A DNA stretch of 64,000 bases from Molothrus aeneus (taxonomy: Eukaryota > Chordata > Aves > Passeriformes > Icteridae). The notes below the pieces were generated by a model. The model saw only the letters and a list, made by a program, of their open reading frames with translations. It was not told the DNA's origin and made no database searches. Below, piece by piece: positions 11,655 to 24,213 of the stretch (the first letter of the stretch is position 1; each line of letters opens with the position of its first letter). The position numbers were made by a program, and so were the translations under genes. Where the stretch lies: the NCBI RefSeq assembly GCF_037042795.1, contig NC_089649.1:42503621-42567620 (forward strand). The letters are read 5' to 3'.

Positions 11655-12412
11655 TGAATCACAGACTCACAGTCGAGTTTGGAAAGTACCTCTTGAGACC
11701 ATCTAGTTGAACACTGTCCTCAAAGGATGATTAACTACAGCAGGTTGCTCATGACTGGGTCTCATGGCATTTTTAATAGCTCCAAGGATAGAGACTCCAC
11801 AACTTCTCTGGGCAACCTGTTCAAGTGCTCAGCTGTATCCACAGCTAAAAAAAAGTCTTAATTCTTACTTATGTTTAGATCAAATTTCCTATACTCTACT
11901 TTGGGCCCATTTCCTCTTGCCCTCTCGCTGGGTACCACTGAGAAAAGTCTATTTTCTTTATTGATGCCCATCAAATAAACAAGGTTAAGACTCCTCAAAG
12001 CCTTTTATTCTGCAAGCTGAACAGTTCCAGCTCTTTCCAGCTTTCCTCATATGACAGGTCCCTAATTCCAGTAAACCTGTGCTCTTTCTGTACTGGAAAG
12101 CCTAGAAGAGGACTCAGAATTCTAGATGTGTCTCACCAGTGTTGAGGAGAGGGCAAGGATCACCTCCCTTGACGTAGAGCTGGAGATGCTCTTCCTAATG
12201 CTACCCAGGATTCCATTGCACTTCTGTGCCACAAGGGCACATTGCTGGCCAGGCTCAACATTTCTGCCAGAATGCCCAGACCCTTCTTTGCAGAACAGCT
12301 TTTTAGTTGTTTTGTCCTCAACCTGTCTTGACAACTGTGGCTGTTCCTCCCCTGGTGCAGGACTTTGTGTTTCCTTCTACAGAATCTCATGGATATTCTT
12401 GGATTTTGAACT
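11655..12412 (-). mobile_element. CR1 LINE fragment, about 0.75 kb, 3' end present
   Basis: Reverse-strand CR1. From the left it shows TGAATCACAGACTCACAGTC (tail), GACCATCTAGTTGAACACTG, ACTCCACAACTTCTCTGGGC, AACCTGTTCAAGTGCTCAGC, the TACCACTGAGAAAAGTC block, AAGCTGAACAGTTCCAGCTC, CTCACCAGTGTTGAGGAGAG, AAGGATCACCTCCCTTGACG and ACAAGGGCACATTGCTGGCC. The copy is diverged but nearly colinear with the consensus 3' region. The open frames at 11764-11964, 12122-12334, 12126-12464 and 12160-12390 all fall inside it and are not genes. Confidence 0.92.
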
Positions 12413-15400
12413 TTGTAAGAATGTCAGACCATTTCTGCAGCCTATTAATTATATATGTTTATAGTTGTGAAAAATCCTCTTAAGTGGCTGGCTGAAAACA
12501 AAAACAGTGATCAGAAACCTTTACCAAGAATAAAACAAAATCCAGAAAAAAGGTAGAGGAGGAGTACTAGTATCATCATAATCAGTAAGATTCCAAATCC
12601 TCTAAAAGTTTTTCAAGTTATTAGTTTGAGCAGCAATACATCTTGAATAAGTACAGGTGTTCACTGGAAAGAATCAAATTAGAAACCAAAAATTTTACCA
12701 AGGGATACCCAGTGAAGAGTGACAAATATGTTTTAGAATCTCATGAAAAGTTGCATTGATACTGTCACATGACAGTTTACAATTTTCTAAACCAGGTTCT
12801 TTTGCCTATACTCAGCTTGGCTAATATTTGTCCCACAAACTGGCAGACAAATGAGTTCAAAACAAAGCAGTCAAAGAAATTAGTTATGAACCAGTTAATC
12901 TCTAAGTATAGCTTGAAAAAAATTTCTAACCATAATCTATGATTCGGATGGAGCACAGGCTTGTAGCAAGCAAATTATCTTTCTTCATCTGCCACATGGA
13001 ACACCTGTGTATTTTAGCATAGGAATCCTTGCTGAAGTGAAAAAGCTGAACTTAGCATGCAACATCACCTCCCAGTTCTGTTCCTATCCAAGCAATTGGC
13101 AAATATCACTGAATTTCTTCCTGCTTATCTAGATGCACACTATGTCTTGGTTTGTCCAAAATTCTTTGGCATTTTATCCAGCTCCTCTGTGTGGTCTTAG
13201 AATTCCTGGTGTGGTCCTCAAGCAGACAATACCCAGCATACTTGCTGTCTAAGTTGAAGATTTTGATACAGATTTGTAAAATGAATGGTGCTTTTCTTTT
13301 GGTTCTCATTCAAAAATTTAGGTGTTTCATTAAGATTAATAATTTGTTTCTCTTAGTCACAAATCCCCACATAAATATTTCACAGAATTCCTTCAGAATT
13401 CCGTGCAGGACTGATTTGTCATAACTGTTATGAAAAATTATATTCCTGTAGAAGGATATCTATTTATTTCCATACACTCACCTTTTTTTCTTTAATCTGT
13501 AAGTTTTCTATATGCCTCAGGGGTTGAACAATAAAGTAGGTGATCTTTCTCAGTTATTTTCAATGTGTTCATATGACACATTGTTTATGATGCTTTCACT
13601 GTATTTAGAAGGTCATAAACCATCAAAAGCTACAATGAAACTTCACTGTAAAAATAATTCATGACAGAACAAAGCTTTTAGACATATTCAATTATAAATT
13701 AGTTAAATAGATAAGACTTTTTACATCCTTGTAATCATATTTGGCATTGATTTTGTTTTAAATTTTCACTCACTGAGAAAATTCTTATAGCAAAAATAAC
13801 TTTCCTTGAGTTTTATGAATTCTAAGGCAAAATCAGGAAGAAATTGTTTTAATATTGCTCAGTTTTAGCAAAGGGCTATAGCCATTTCAAATCAAACCAT
13901 TTTAAAAATGGAAATGTTCGTCAAACTGGTGACATAGATGTAAACAAGAATTACATCAGCCACTTTTTTTACCATTAACAGATGTGATATAATACAATAG
14001 AGGACTGTAAATATTCTTCACCAAAGGCAGACTTCATGGCCCATATTTTTGGGCCAGAAAGTAAAGAGGTTGTCTTAGATGTCAAATAAAACAAGGAAAA
14101 TATTTTATGATCTTAGCACTGTCCCTTGAAGAGAAGGACTTCCTCATGCAAGCTGGAGCCGTTCAAAATCCAAAAACTGAGTAAAACATGTCCTGGATGG
14201 ATCTCATGATCAAATACTTACAGGTTGGTTCTTTTTTTTTTGCATTTTTAATGTATTACAGTCCAGTGAAAACTGACATGTTTGGATGACAATGTAGGAT
14301 GAGAGCATGGAAATCATTGGTGCCTTTTGTAAGAATTAGAGTCTGAACTGAGTTTTAAAATTTTTATATATAATTTTTTTAAGAAAACTTCCATGCAATT
14401 TTAGTGTTGCTTGATAAATTAAGAAACTTTTCATTTGACTTCCATATATAGACATGCAATCTGATGGCATTGCTGGTTTTTTACTTTTATCGTTGATAAA
14501 AAACAAGGTGTTTGGTGAAAATACAATCCCATATATTAAGGAATGCTAAGGTTCATGATCTGCCGTCTTAAGATTAGGAAAAATAGATCTTTTTACTTTA
14601 GTGTGAAAAATGAAATGTTCCTTTATCCATGAAAAGCTTGTATAACAAATATGGTACAAACCTCTTTTTTTTTTAATAAGCAAGACTATATAGATATTTT
14701 AGCTTGATCTTTTACATATTTCAAAAAAATTCAAGCAGGCAAATCAAAGTGAAAACGAAAATTTCAATGCTAATGCCTAGTCTACTGGCTTCCTTTAAAA
14801 GTCTTTTGACTTACAAGGTGTAGTCACTCAGTTACTTTAAAGAATTTGTAGGAAATTTTTACTTTTTAAAGAAATTATAGTGGTCTCTTTCTCAATGCCA
14901 AGCATAAATTCCTCCCCAAAACGCAAAAGCAGGCTGGGAAATGACTTCTGGTTTTAATTTTTTTGTGTGTAAAGATTTGGCTGTGTGAATGAAGCAGGAA
15001 AGAGCAGAGAAACTGAGAAAAGATGGCAACCAACCATGAGCTGCAGCCTGGAAAAGCACTGGCATCATGGCCCAGCCAAGGAGTCTTGTAGCACCCATTC
15101 AAAACTGAGAAAATGGAACTGTAAGCAAAAGGACTATACTTTGTGTTTTCCAAATCCTATGTCCAAAGAAACAAGACTTCTTACATTTTCTATAAATAAA
15201 AGGAATCATCTAAACCTTCTATTGGTACCCCTGTCTGTCTGGAATAACACTCACGTCTCTAACACCACCTAGCTAGATGTTTCCAGAGAGATAACTCTGG
15301 TGATGTATGTGGTGGGGAAGGAGAACATAACAATAATGTTCTGAGACATGGCCCACCTCTTTAGGCTGGGATGTTTTAGACAACAAAGTGGTTTGGAATG

Positions 15401-15679
15401 AACCACTGATCTAAGTCAAACTGCAAACCACAGATACTTGAAAGAGTAAATCAACACACAGCAGCATATTTCATCTGTGTCCTCTCAAGGTCTACCACCA
15501 TGTAAAGATTAACAAGTACATACTTCAGTGCTAGTATTCTGATTTTCCTCTTCTCTAGGTAAGGTCCACTGATTACAGACATAGAACTTGTTTTTCTTGG
15601 AACAGGATGTTTTTGCATAGCTTGTAGTCTTTGCTTAAACTTTACTTTTCAAACAGTGGGGTGTAGAGGGGAATCCATA
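12413..15679. other. AT-rich unique sequence, no gene recognised
   Basis: About 3.3 kb with no recognised repeat family or gene. The two overlapping open frames near 14875-15272 lie on opposite strands of a slightly more GC-rich patch and have no recognisable domain or splice context. Confidence 0.55.
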
Positions 15680-15984
15680 TGAGGAGCACCTGAGGTCACT
15701 TGGTGGCCAGTGACAGGACCCAAGGTAACAGCATGAAGCTTTTTGAGGGAAGGTTTAGGTTGGATATTAGGAAAAGATTCTTCACCCAGAGGGTAGTTGA
15801 GCACTGGAACAGGTTCCCCAGGGGAGTTGTCACAACACCAAGCCTGACAGAGCTCAAGAAGCATTTGGGCAATGCTGCCAGGCTCATGGTGTGATTACTG
15901 GGGCTGTCCTGTGCAGAGCTAGGAGTTGAACTCAATGACTTCTGTTGGACCCTTCCAACCCAGCATATTTTATGATCCTATGAT
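15680..15984 (+). mobile_element. CR1 LINE fragment, 3' end present
   Basis: Plus-strand CR1 with the GAGGAGCACCTGAGGTCACT block, then GAAGGTTTAGGTTGGATATT, AGGAAAAGATTCTTCACCCA, GAGGGTAGTTGAGCACTGGA and ACAGGTTCCCCAGGGGAGTT. It continues to GCCAGGCTCATGGTGTGATT and ends ATTTTATGATCCTATGAT. This subtype (ACCAGAGGGT / CCCCAGGGG) is relatively well preserved. The copy is followed by a short AAT-rich simple repeat. The open frames at 15649-15935 on both strands are part of it. Confidence 0.95.
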
Positions 15985-18965
15985 AATAATTAATATGAAG
16001 ACAATAATAATAATAATGGGGTTTAGATATAGGACAATCAGAAAAAACATCAGTTATGTTGGTCAGCTCCCTTCTTCCAATGCCTAATTAAATTTTTTAC
16101 TAGATGAGCAAACCATTTGTATGAAAGAAGTATAATTTAGCCTAAAAAGAGATTTTTCAGATCAGTTAACCAGACTCTGGAGATTTTCTTCAGGCTATTT
16201 ACCTGAGAAGAAGAATGGCTTTGCTTCTTAAATTTAAAAGGACTTCTGTCTACTTTCTCTGCATATAAGGAACAAACAGATACTGCATGTGCAAGGCATA
16301 AAAGTGATTAACTGAATCATTAGTATATAGCTTCTAAATAATTACTTCAGCAATTGATTTAAGAAGAGGTCTAAAATGATATCAATATGCTAAAATATTA
16401 GGTGGACAGCATTAGTATCATATACAGAAGTCTGACCTCTTTTCTCAAGGCCTGCATGAAACTGGAAGACTACCTGGAAGGACTCCATGTACAGAGATCA
16501 AGAGACAGATACATTGCTTTTGACTTATTACTTTGTTCTCTTTTATTCCTTTGGATATTTTGCTAATGATTTTATCTTTTTGACAATCAAGAAACTATTC
16601 TTTTGTTCCTTCAGGTGGAATTTTAACAAAGTTATCTACAATCAGCAGAAGATAATCACTTTTACTGGCTACAGAGAAAGAATAATAATATCCACACTGT
16701 AAAACCTGAAGATAGCACTCCTTCAGGACATATGGCAGCTTGTCATCTGGTGTTCAAGGTCCCATATGCAGCTTCAGCTGAAAAAATCCTAAATTTTCTA
16801 ATCTGAAACACTAAATGTTTTCATTGTCTTACGGCTGTTGACTTCCTTTCCCTTTTTATACTGCTTTTTAGGTAATGTTTTTGTTGCAATTTTATAGAAT
16901 TATGGTGGGTCTTTTCCTAGCACAGGTCATCTTTTATAGCCCTATTGCTATTGGAATATTGTTCTGACTGTGATATCTGCACTCCTAATATATGAGTCTT
17001 GCTTCTTTCCAATTACTTGAAAGCTCAAACTAGAGGTAGGTACAAAAGGTTCTACAGAATCATTATTCTCAGGTTATGGTCTTTCGAGACAAAGAAAACA
17101 ATCATGCTTTGATTTAGAGTGATTTGACTTGGAGTGAAGCTCTAGAGCATGTCTGTGTTTCTCCACTATTATATTGAAAATTGATAGGCAATAAAAAACT
17201 TCTAGCTAAAAGTATACTCACAACCATCCCACCCTCTAAGAAATTCACTAGAACAGAACGTTGAAGTTCCTTGTGTGAGTTTCACTTGCAGTGTTCATTT
17301 CCATATAAAGTAATTGACTTATTAAAAGGTGTTGTTCATCACAAGACAGTGTCAAATAATCCTATGGTTTTGATTGCATAAAGTAACACTTGTCTTGATT
17401 GCTGCTGATCAGCTCCATTCCCTTAGAAGGGAAGAACTCAGGTTGATAAAAAAGAGTAACCGACACACCAGTGAGTGCTGTAATAAATTTAGACTAATGC
17501 TGGTGACAGTGGCCTTGGGAAACATATCCACATTTGCAAGATTGATGTCTTCATTACTTTCAACCTGTACAATACAACAGCAATATAAAATATTCTCTTC
17601 AGGTTCTTCCAATTATTGGTGTCAGCTTTACCTTTTCAATTTTTAAAAAGAAGTTAATAAGCACTTGTAGTCTTCATAATAAAATTTACATCTTTCATGA
17701 CCAGATAAAATAGTTACCTGCTTTTATTAACTCATAGAAACTTAGGTTGATAAAGGAATAGTTTTTACATTTTAATTTTTCAGAATGCTTTCTGTTGGAT
17801 TTTTGCAGCTTGCTTGATATTTTTCTGTATTCTGTGGTAGAATATACATATGCTTTAGTATTGACCAAAATAATTTGAAAATTTTTAACTCTATTTAGCT
17901 ATTTCTGTGCTAAAACTAAAATAATGTCTCCAGAGTGCAAAGCACATTACATTCTGAACAGTAGATATGTTTGATGTCTTCCTTTCAAGAAAAAGCAAAA
18001 GAGCATAACCTGAAGCATTATGACTAAAATATTTGTTTGGCAGAAGCATCAGTTCATGTTGCCTTATATCAATATCACAGAACTGTATGCATTTGAAGTA
18101 CAAGAAATTAATTTTTTCCCCACCCAGAGTGCACTTTTAAAACATCTGATGTTATAGAAAATAAAGCATCTGCCAAAGAAAAAGAAATATATAAAGATCT
18201 AATAATCTTCCAGAATGACTGAATTATGACACTACAGTTTCCACAAACATTAGGTATTTTTGCACAATGTGGTGCATAGCCTGAAATCCTTTGAAATGAT
18301 GAAGATCTTTTCAGACAGATCCATATCATGTGAATAGGCTAAAAAGAATAGAAAAGAAATAGGAAAAGAAAAGATCAGAAGAGAATGCAGTACAATTTAT
18401 TTTTTTAGTGCACTTCTTATATTCTGAGTACTTTGAACTTCTTTAAAAAGTAATGAATTAACAATTTTACTTGGTGCAAAGCAACCATTATGAAAGGAGA
18501 AGATATCATGTGCCAGCATTTCAAACGAGTCCCAGCAAGCCTCCTGAGTTTCAAGCCTAGTTGTTAGGCTGTGCTGTTTGTAGACGGGAGTAATTGTGCT
18601 TGAAAAGTTGCAGGTGCAAATAAATAATAAAACAAAACCTCAGTAAACATATATTACTTAACTGATTTTTTTAAATGTTAAATTTACAAATTTGTGTAAG
18701 TGCAAGAATATCTTTGGAACTCCAGTTTAATTACCTTGGGGTTTTTTGCAGGTTTTTTTTATTTGTTTGTTTACTTGTATTTTCTTTGCTTTGGAAAAGG
18801 CAGGGGAAAACTAAAACTAAGATAGAGGGCCATTATGGCTGCTTTTGTGATGTAGAAGTGATCTAGCAAATAGAGGAAGGAGCAAGTCTTAAAATTCAAG
18901 TTGAAATAATCAAAGGCTGAGAAAGAACTGAAAGAGGAGAAAAAGCTCCAATATTTCAACGCCTC

Positions 18966-18999
18966 CTGTTTTCATTCCAAAATTATGGAATGAAAACAG
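18966..18999. repeat. Perfect 14-bp inverted repeat (hairpin, 6-nt loop)
   Basis: CTGTTTTCATTCCA at 18966-18979 is followed by the loop AAATTA and the exact reverse complement at 18986-18999. Pairing continues weakly outward (CCTC against GAGG) after a bulged base. The sequence is AT-rich, and there is no evidence that it is transcribed. Confidence 0.85.
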
Positions 19000-20762
19000 A
19001 GGATGATGGAGAAGTTTGAAAAACATGTAAGAGTCACAGAAGATACTAAAATTCTTGTTTAGAGTTTGATTGATCTACTTTTCTATATTAAGTCTGTACC
19101 AGGAATGAGTATATTTCAATTGTTTATCTGGTCAAGAAGCAAGAAATGGTTCAGGCTTTGATAAAGCTTTTAAGAAAAAGAAAGATGTTACTTCCTTTTA
19201 CAAGAAATCTTGAATTGGATTTTCTTAATACCTCAAACAAACAAAAGCATGAAAGAGAAGACAAAAAAGGAAGTTGATACAGTCATTCAAATCTGAAACC
19301 TCTTTTGGTCTTCGAAAAAAAAATTGAAATTTTCAATACTGCTTTCTTAACAGGGAGCTAAACAAAGCACAAAGCTTAATTTTGCGAGTCATGTAAATGC
19401 TATGCCATTATAGGAATAGGAAAATCTATCAAAAGAATGTTTTTAAAATTAGAAAAGCATGAAAGTACAATATGCAGAGTTTAACAGACCTTAAAATACT
19501 CCATCAAAATACCTTGCCTAGTGACATTTCACTGTACCTATGCACCACAAGTTTTAGATATTCACCAGAGAGACCCTTCAAAGAGATAAGACAATATAGC
19601 AGCCAACACACAAAGAGGCTCTACTTTTTAAAGTATTACCATTTGATATGCCTACTTAAGAATTGTTCAGGGAGGTGTGCACATAGTAGACATTAGATAC
19701 TCTATCCTCGCAGTGTAAAGGCAAATGATTACTATGTGTGGTCCAACATGTAAAATTCTTCATGAAGATTTTTTTTCTGCAGTGGTTTATGTCATCTAAG
19801 AAGTGTCTCAAAAATTGGTATTTCTAGAGATTGAAGTATGCAAAGGAAACTGATGCAAGCTCATATGAATATAGCCTTTTAATTCTTCAGAAGCTTAGAC
19901 AGAAGCTAAGTAGTGGTTTATACATCTGTTATCACTTAACTCTCTAGAATATCCATTTGTGCGTAACTGCCCAATGCTTTAGAACAAAACAAAGCAATAT
20001 TTTAAAATAAATACTTTGAACTTCCTCCAGAAAGCACAGAAATAAGACCACAGTGACACTTGTTGAGGTAGACTATAGAGGAAAAGTCCTCAGATATTAA
20101 CGAAATTATAGCTTGGCACAAGCCTCTGAGACCATCCCTTATGCCTGAATCGTGACTTGTGCCACCAAGCTGTGTTGGGGTGGTGCCATATGCATCTGCT
20201 GAAAAATCAATGAAAAACCTCTGCTTCTCAGAAATAAAAAAGGAGTAGAAATTTGGAAAAGTTTCCTCCCCAGCACCCTGTACCCTTCTCAGGGTAAATG
20301 TTGGCCAAATGAACTCCTTTTGGGTGGTGTCCTAGCTGGGCATGCCTAGATTTTTCCTTCAGCCTGATGCATCCAGGCAATAAAAGAGCTGGGAGAAATG
20401 AACTTGGAACATGGATTGTGGACCTGGAATTCAACTTCCAGCTGCCACTGGGGCTGCAGCACTGGCAGCTCTGCTGACACCTCCAGAGAAATACCTTTTC
20501 ATGTCAGCCAGGGAGAACAAGTAGGAGTGCAATAACTTAGAAACACAGATTAAGGATCTATTGAAAAGATTCAATTACAATTATTGTGGTGCAGTAGGAC
20601 TGTTCTTTAAGTAAAATATGTTATGCTCCAAGTAAAAATTTCTTAGATATCCTGGTTGATCAAGCTTCATAACTTCTTTCACTTTTTCCCTTCATTAATT
20701 TTAAGACATTTTATTATACATTTTTATAAAGTCTCAGGGAAGATGGAAATAGTATTTCTGAG

Positions 20763-20780
20763 TTTTTTTTTTTTTTTTTT
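20763..20780. repeat. Poly(T) tract, 18 nt
   Basis: Eighteen uninterrupted T residues. It could be a microsatellite or the A-tail of a lost minus-strand insertion, but no insertion body is recognised to its right. Confidence 0.8.
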
Positions 20781-21607
20781 CCTCCTGAATTATGGAAAGG
20801 AGTAATGAAAAAAAATAAAAAGGTGGACCCCTCTGCATCAGTTACAGAGCAGCTATCAACCTTACAGATTTAAGGCTTGATTTTCCTGCTATTAAAATAA
20901 ATTTTAAAATGAAGGTGATTTTCAATTACACTTATAACCTAAAAATTAATGTTGGAGCAACAAGAATTTACTTTTGCAGAAAAAAATGTCTTAGTCCTGT
21001 CTTTATGGAAGATTCCTACTGAGCTAAATACCTGTTGTCTGAACCAGCCTCTAGATTTTAACAGGAACTGTATAGTAGTCATGGAATTCAATGGGACAAA
21101 TAAAACCATACTAGAAAAGAAAGCATTATTTTAGCAAGTACCATATTTTTTGGCTGATTTGCATAGGATCAAATTCTATTTCTATAGATTTTCTTTTACC
21201 TTTGTAAGTTACTTCCATGGGGGCTGCCTAAAGTGCAAAGGGACAAATGTTAACTTCTCCAACACATTTTTCTAGTGCTACCAGTATTTCTACTGTATTT
21301 CTGTAATTTTCTATTTTTTTTATTTTTCTATTTAAGATGAAAATTAATAAATAACCTTTCAATTTTTTTGTGTTTGTCACTATTGTTCAGAAAGACATGT
21401 GAATATCTAATTGTTTTGATGTTTTTTGAAATGAGAAAAATGGGATTTTTATCACTAATTGCAATGTTTCCCATTCTTTCTATTTTAACTGTTTTGAATC
21501 TCTGATTTCTGAATTATTTCATATTTGCAGCTACAGTGTGGATTCTTAACTACTGTAAAAAGGCTGAATAGCCCTGACAAATAAACAATACAATTGCCAT
21601 AACCTAC

Positions 21608-21846
21608 CCCAACAGTAGGTTTCACACCAGCAATTGTCCTTAAACCTGATGCTAAGCTATCCCAAGAGCTTGGTGAAGGAACTGCTTCATTATACTGGCT
21701 AGCTGCACTCTGATTATGAGTAAATTGCACAGGAGATAAGAGATTTGGAGAATTCTGGGCAGGTCTAGAGCTGTATGTACGAGAGCTTTTAATAATACCA
21801 GTTATTGTATCATTTAAATAGTAATGATGACCACTGTGTGCATTTC
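21608..21846 (-). CDS. Candidate internal coding exon of an unidentified gene
   Basis: Minus strand. The frame is open from about 21916 down to 21485, unusually long for this AT-rich DNA. Inside it, an acceptor-like site (pyrimidine-rich stretch ending TTATTCTTCAG, with a branch-point-like TCATTAA about 40 nt further upstream) precedes base 21846. A donor-like GGG|GTAGGT follows base 21608. The resulting 239-nt exon would start after the first base of a codon and end on a complete codon. It encodes about 79 residues rich in Ser, Pro, Asn, Thr and Gln (for example HYYLNDTITGI, SSRTYSSRPAQNSPNLL, VPSPSSWDSLASGLRT), which looks like a disordered segment of a real protein. Outside these sites the translation loses that character (LFSLFTVV, EIIQKSEIQNS). 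I do not recognise the protein. A decayed exon, a retrocopy piece or chance remain possible. Confidence 0.35.
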
Positions 21847-22609
21847 CTGAAGAATAATATAGGATGGAAACCCTTAATGACTTGAGGCACTTTAATACCA
21901 ACTGATCATTAACTCCTTAAGAAATGCAGAAATATAAGATGCTTGTGACTTTCACAACATAAACACAGTGAATAGAAAAGAATTATAGATATTCTCCCTT
22001 CATCTTCTCTTTCATAATTTCTGCTACATGTACATGATCCTATGTACTTTCACTTGACTGGTCATATCTATGTCCTGTATTATTATTCATACAGAAAGCA
22101 CAGAAAGGTGCTTAAATTTTTTCTACACATCTTTCTAGAACCAACATATATGCTTTATTATCATATTCCCACTGTCTTAGTGAAGAAGTGTTCATCTCAT
22201 AAATTTATGATGATTTATAAAAAACATTTAACATGGATAAATAATGGCTATTGTTATTCTGGTTTACAATTGTCTGATAACCATGTAGATTGTTTGGACT
22301 AGAACAATTATTATTTAATATGTTTCTGTACATTTGAAAAGGAACATCATGTACTTTTATCAATTAGAAATTACTCAAGGTTGAACTTGTTTTTTAATAT
22401 AAACAGCTTGGAAGGTTTTTTGTTTTAATAACTCGAATATCAAATTGTAAAATTTATTTACAGAAACAGAAGATTAACTAGCTCATGGCTTTTCTATTTT
22501 TTACAGAACTTGATAGCATTAAGTGATATTCTATGTAGTCTAGAATAATTAAAGAAGACTTTAAGGAAAGGGTGCTATTTTCTAATATTTTATACATGAA
22601 GTCCAACTC

Positions 22610-22729
22610 TATTGCTGTATTAATGTCAAGGCTGTGGGTTTGATCCCTGTATGGGCCATTCCCATATTGGACTTAGTGATCCTTGTGGGTCCTTTCCAGA
22701 ATATTCTGTGATTCTGTGATTTTGTGATC
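22610..22729 (+). mobile_element. tRNA-Ile-derived SINE with CR1-type tail (TguSINE1-like), 5'-truncated
   Basis: The left half, ATTAATGTCAAGGCTGTGGG followed by TTTGATCCCTGTATGGGCCA, matches the 3' half of a tRNA-Ile gene, including the T-arm/B-box (GGTTCGATCCC) and the acceptor end GGGCCA. The differences are mostly C-to-T, as expected from decay at CpG sites. It runs directly into a CR1-type 3' end: GATCCTTGTGGGTCCTTTCC, then ATTCTGTGATTCTGTGATTT. This head-tail fusion is the architecture of TguSINE1, a SINE described from zebra finch and passerines that uses CR1 machinery. The A-box half of the head is missing or unrecognisable, so the copy begins near the anticodon arm. It is not a functional tRNA gene. 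Confidence 0.82.
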
Positions 22730-24213
22730 TCATGCCTGTCCTTCATCAGGGAAAAATTAAATCCTGTAGTGAAATTGGTATATTCTCAAAATGAAGTAAC
22801 TCTGTCATGTAGGAAAATATCACAAAATGGAGAATAAATTAAATGAGAGAAGAAATGTCATATTATGAAATGTTGCCCTGTGGCTGCAAAGCAGAAATGA
22901 AAAATTTTTTAAAAAAGGACACAATGAAAATGGGCTAAATACTTAATGACTTTAGTAAGTCTCAGAACTATATCTACTTACACATATATGAATAAATTAT
23001 TCAAAGGAACTTAATTGAATTAAAGAGAGAAATTACTATACTGTTCTAAAAATGAAATAACAAAGAATTCATGAAGAATTCATTAAAATGAGACATGAAA
23101 TGAAGTATAATTCTGTTCTGTGTCAGAAACCGAGGAGGATGTATTCTATTCCATATATTGTATCTAACAGTGGGACCTTACCATGTAGTTGAAAGCAATT
23201 TATAACACTGTAAGATCCATGCCAAACTGGAAGCAGGAGTGTGCAAAATGTATCATCAATGAAAATAGAAGTAAAATATACAGTTTAAATTCTCTGAATC
23301 ATGCTCATTTTCAGCTTCAGGTATGGATGAGTGTTCACAAATAAATTTCTCAGGGTTTTTAATCACCTTCCTCATTCTCAACAGAAACAATTCAGAGGAA
23401 ATGCAGGACACCTCTGGGTTTATATTCTTTTTCAAAAATGGAACAAACTCCCATGAATTACTGTTTTTTCCCACATAGATGTGCAGGTAGTAAATTGAGA
23501 AGAGTTGAAAAATGCAGCATATTGTACATCTCTGCATTGATATAAGTGGGTGCATAAGTGGAGTAATCTTCTTTGGGAACAAAGCAATAACTTTGCTTTG
23601 TTCTATTACTTATACTGCTCCTGGGAAAAGTGGAGCTATATGCTACCCCTTATTTAAGAGTAGAAGAAAAGTGACAGTCTATACCTGTGTAATATGAATT
23701 CTACTGCTATAGTCATCTATGTTCTTTTATCTTCTTGTCAGTGCAAAAGATTTGGAAGAAATAATTTTAAAAATCTTGTAGCTTTACATATATTCCCATA
23801 TTTTTCTCCACAAGCCAAAAGAGAGTCAAAACAGAATAAAAGTGCCATGAGTTTAGGATGCAATTCTTTCTTTAATATTTTAATACTGTTGTTTTGGTAT
23901 TCTGCATCTTTTTTTTTTTTGTCTGGTAGTACCCAGATCACATTAACAAGAAATTAACATGAAGCTTATTTTACAGTAGTAAAAACTTTTGTTGTTGTAA
24001 GTGAAATATGAATGAGATGCTTTTAATTAGAAGTTTTAATTAGAATTTACGAGAAGTTCTGTCTCATAAGGGATTATAAAATAGAGCTAATTTATATGGT
24101 AAAATTGCTGATTGCTGTACTTGAATTTATAGAATATCCATGATATAAAGTGTTAGATTTTAATTATTTGAATGTAATATATTGACTGTTGAGGGTAAAC
24201 TCTGTCTCTGATA
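22730..24213. other. AT-rich unique sequence, no gene recognised
   Basis: About 1.5 kb with no repeat family recognised. The 108-residue minus-strand frame at 23256-23582 has no clear domain and no convincing paired splice sites. Confidence 0.55.

Larger units (their letters stand above)
15985..22609. other. Unique AT-rich sequence with one candidate exon
   Basis: About 6.6 kb without recognised CR1 or LTR. It starts with a short AAT-rich run (to about 16018), and contains a 14-bp hairpin at 18966-18999, an 18-nt T tract at 20763-20780 and the candidate coding exon at 21608-21846. A GC-richer patch at about 20165-20500 includes CAATAAAAGAGCTGGGAG and may be a worn LTR fragment, but this is unproven. 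Confidence 0.5.

Noticed and set aside
12126..12464. 112-codon plus-strand frame
   Set aside because: It is antisense to the CR1 copy at 11655-12412.
16001..16018. Short AAT run after the CR1 at 15680-15984
   Set aside because: It is too short and imperfect to list as a separate microsatellite; probably a decayed CR1-flanking simple repeat.
22621..22660. Apparent tRNA-Ile gene
   Set aside because: Only the 3' half of the tRNA is present and it continues directly into a CR1-type tail, so it is a SINE head.
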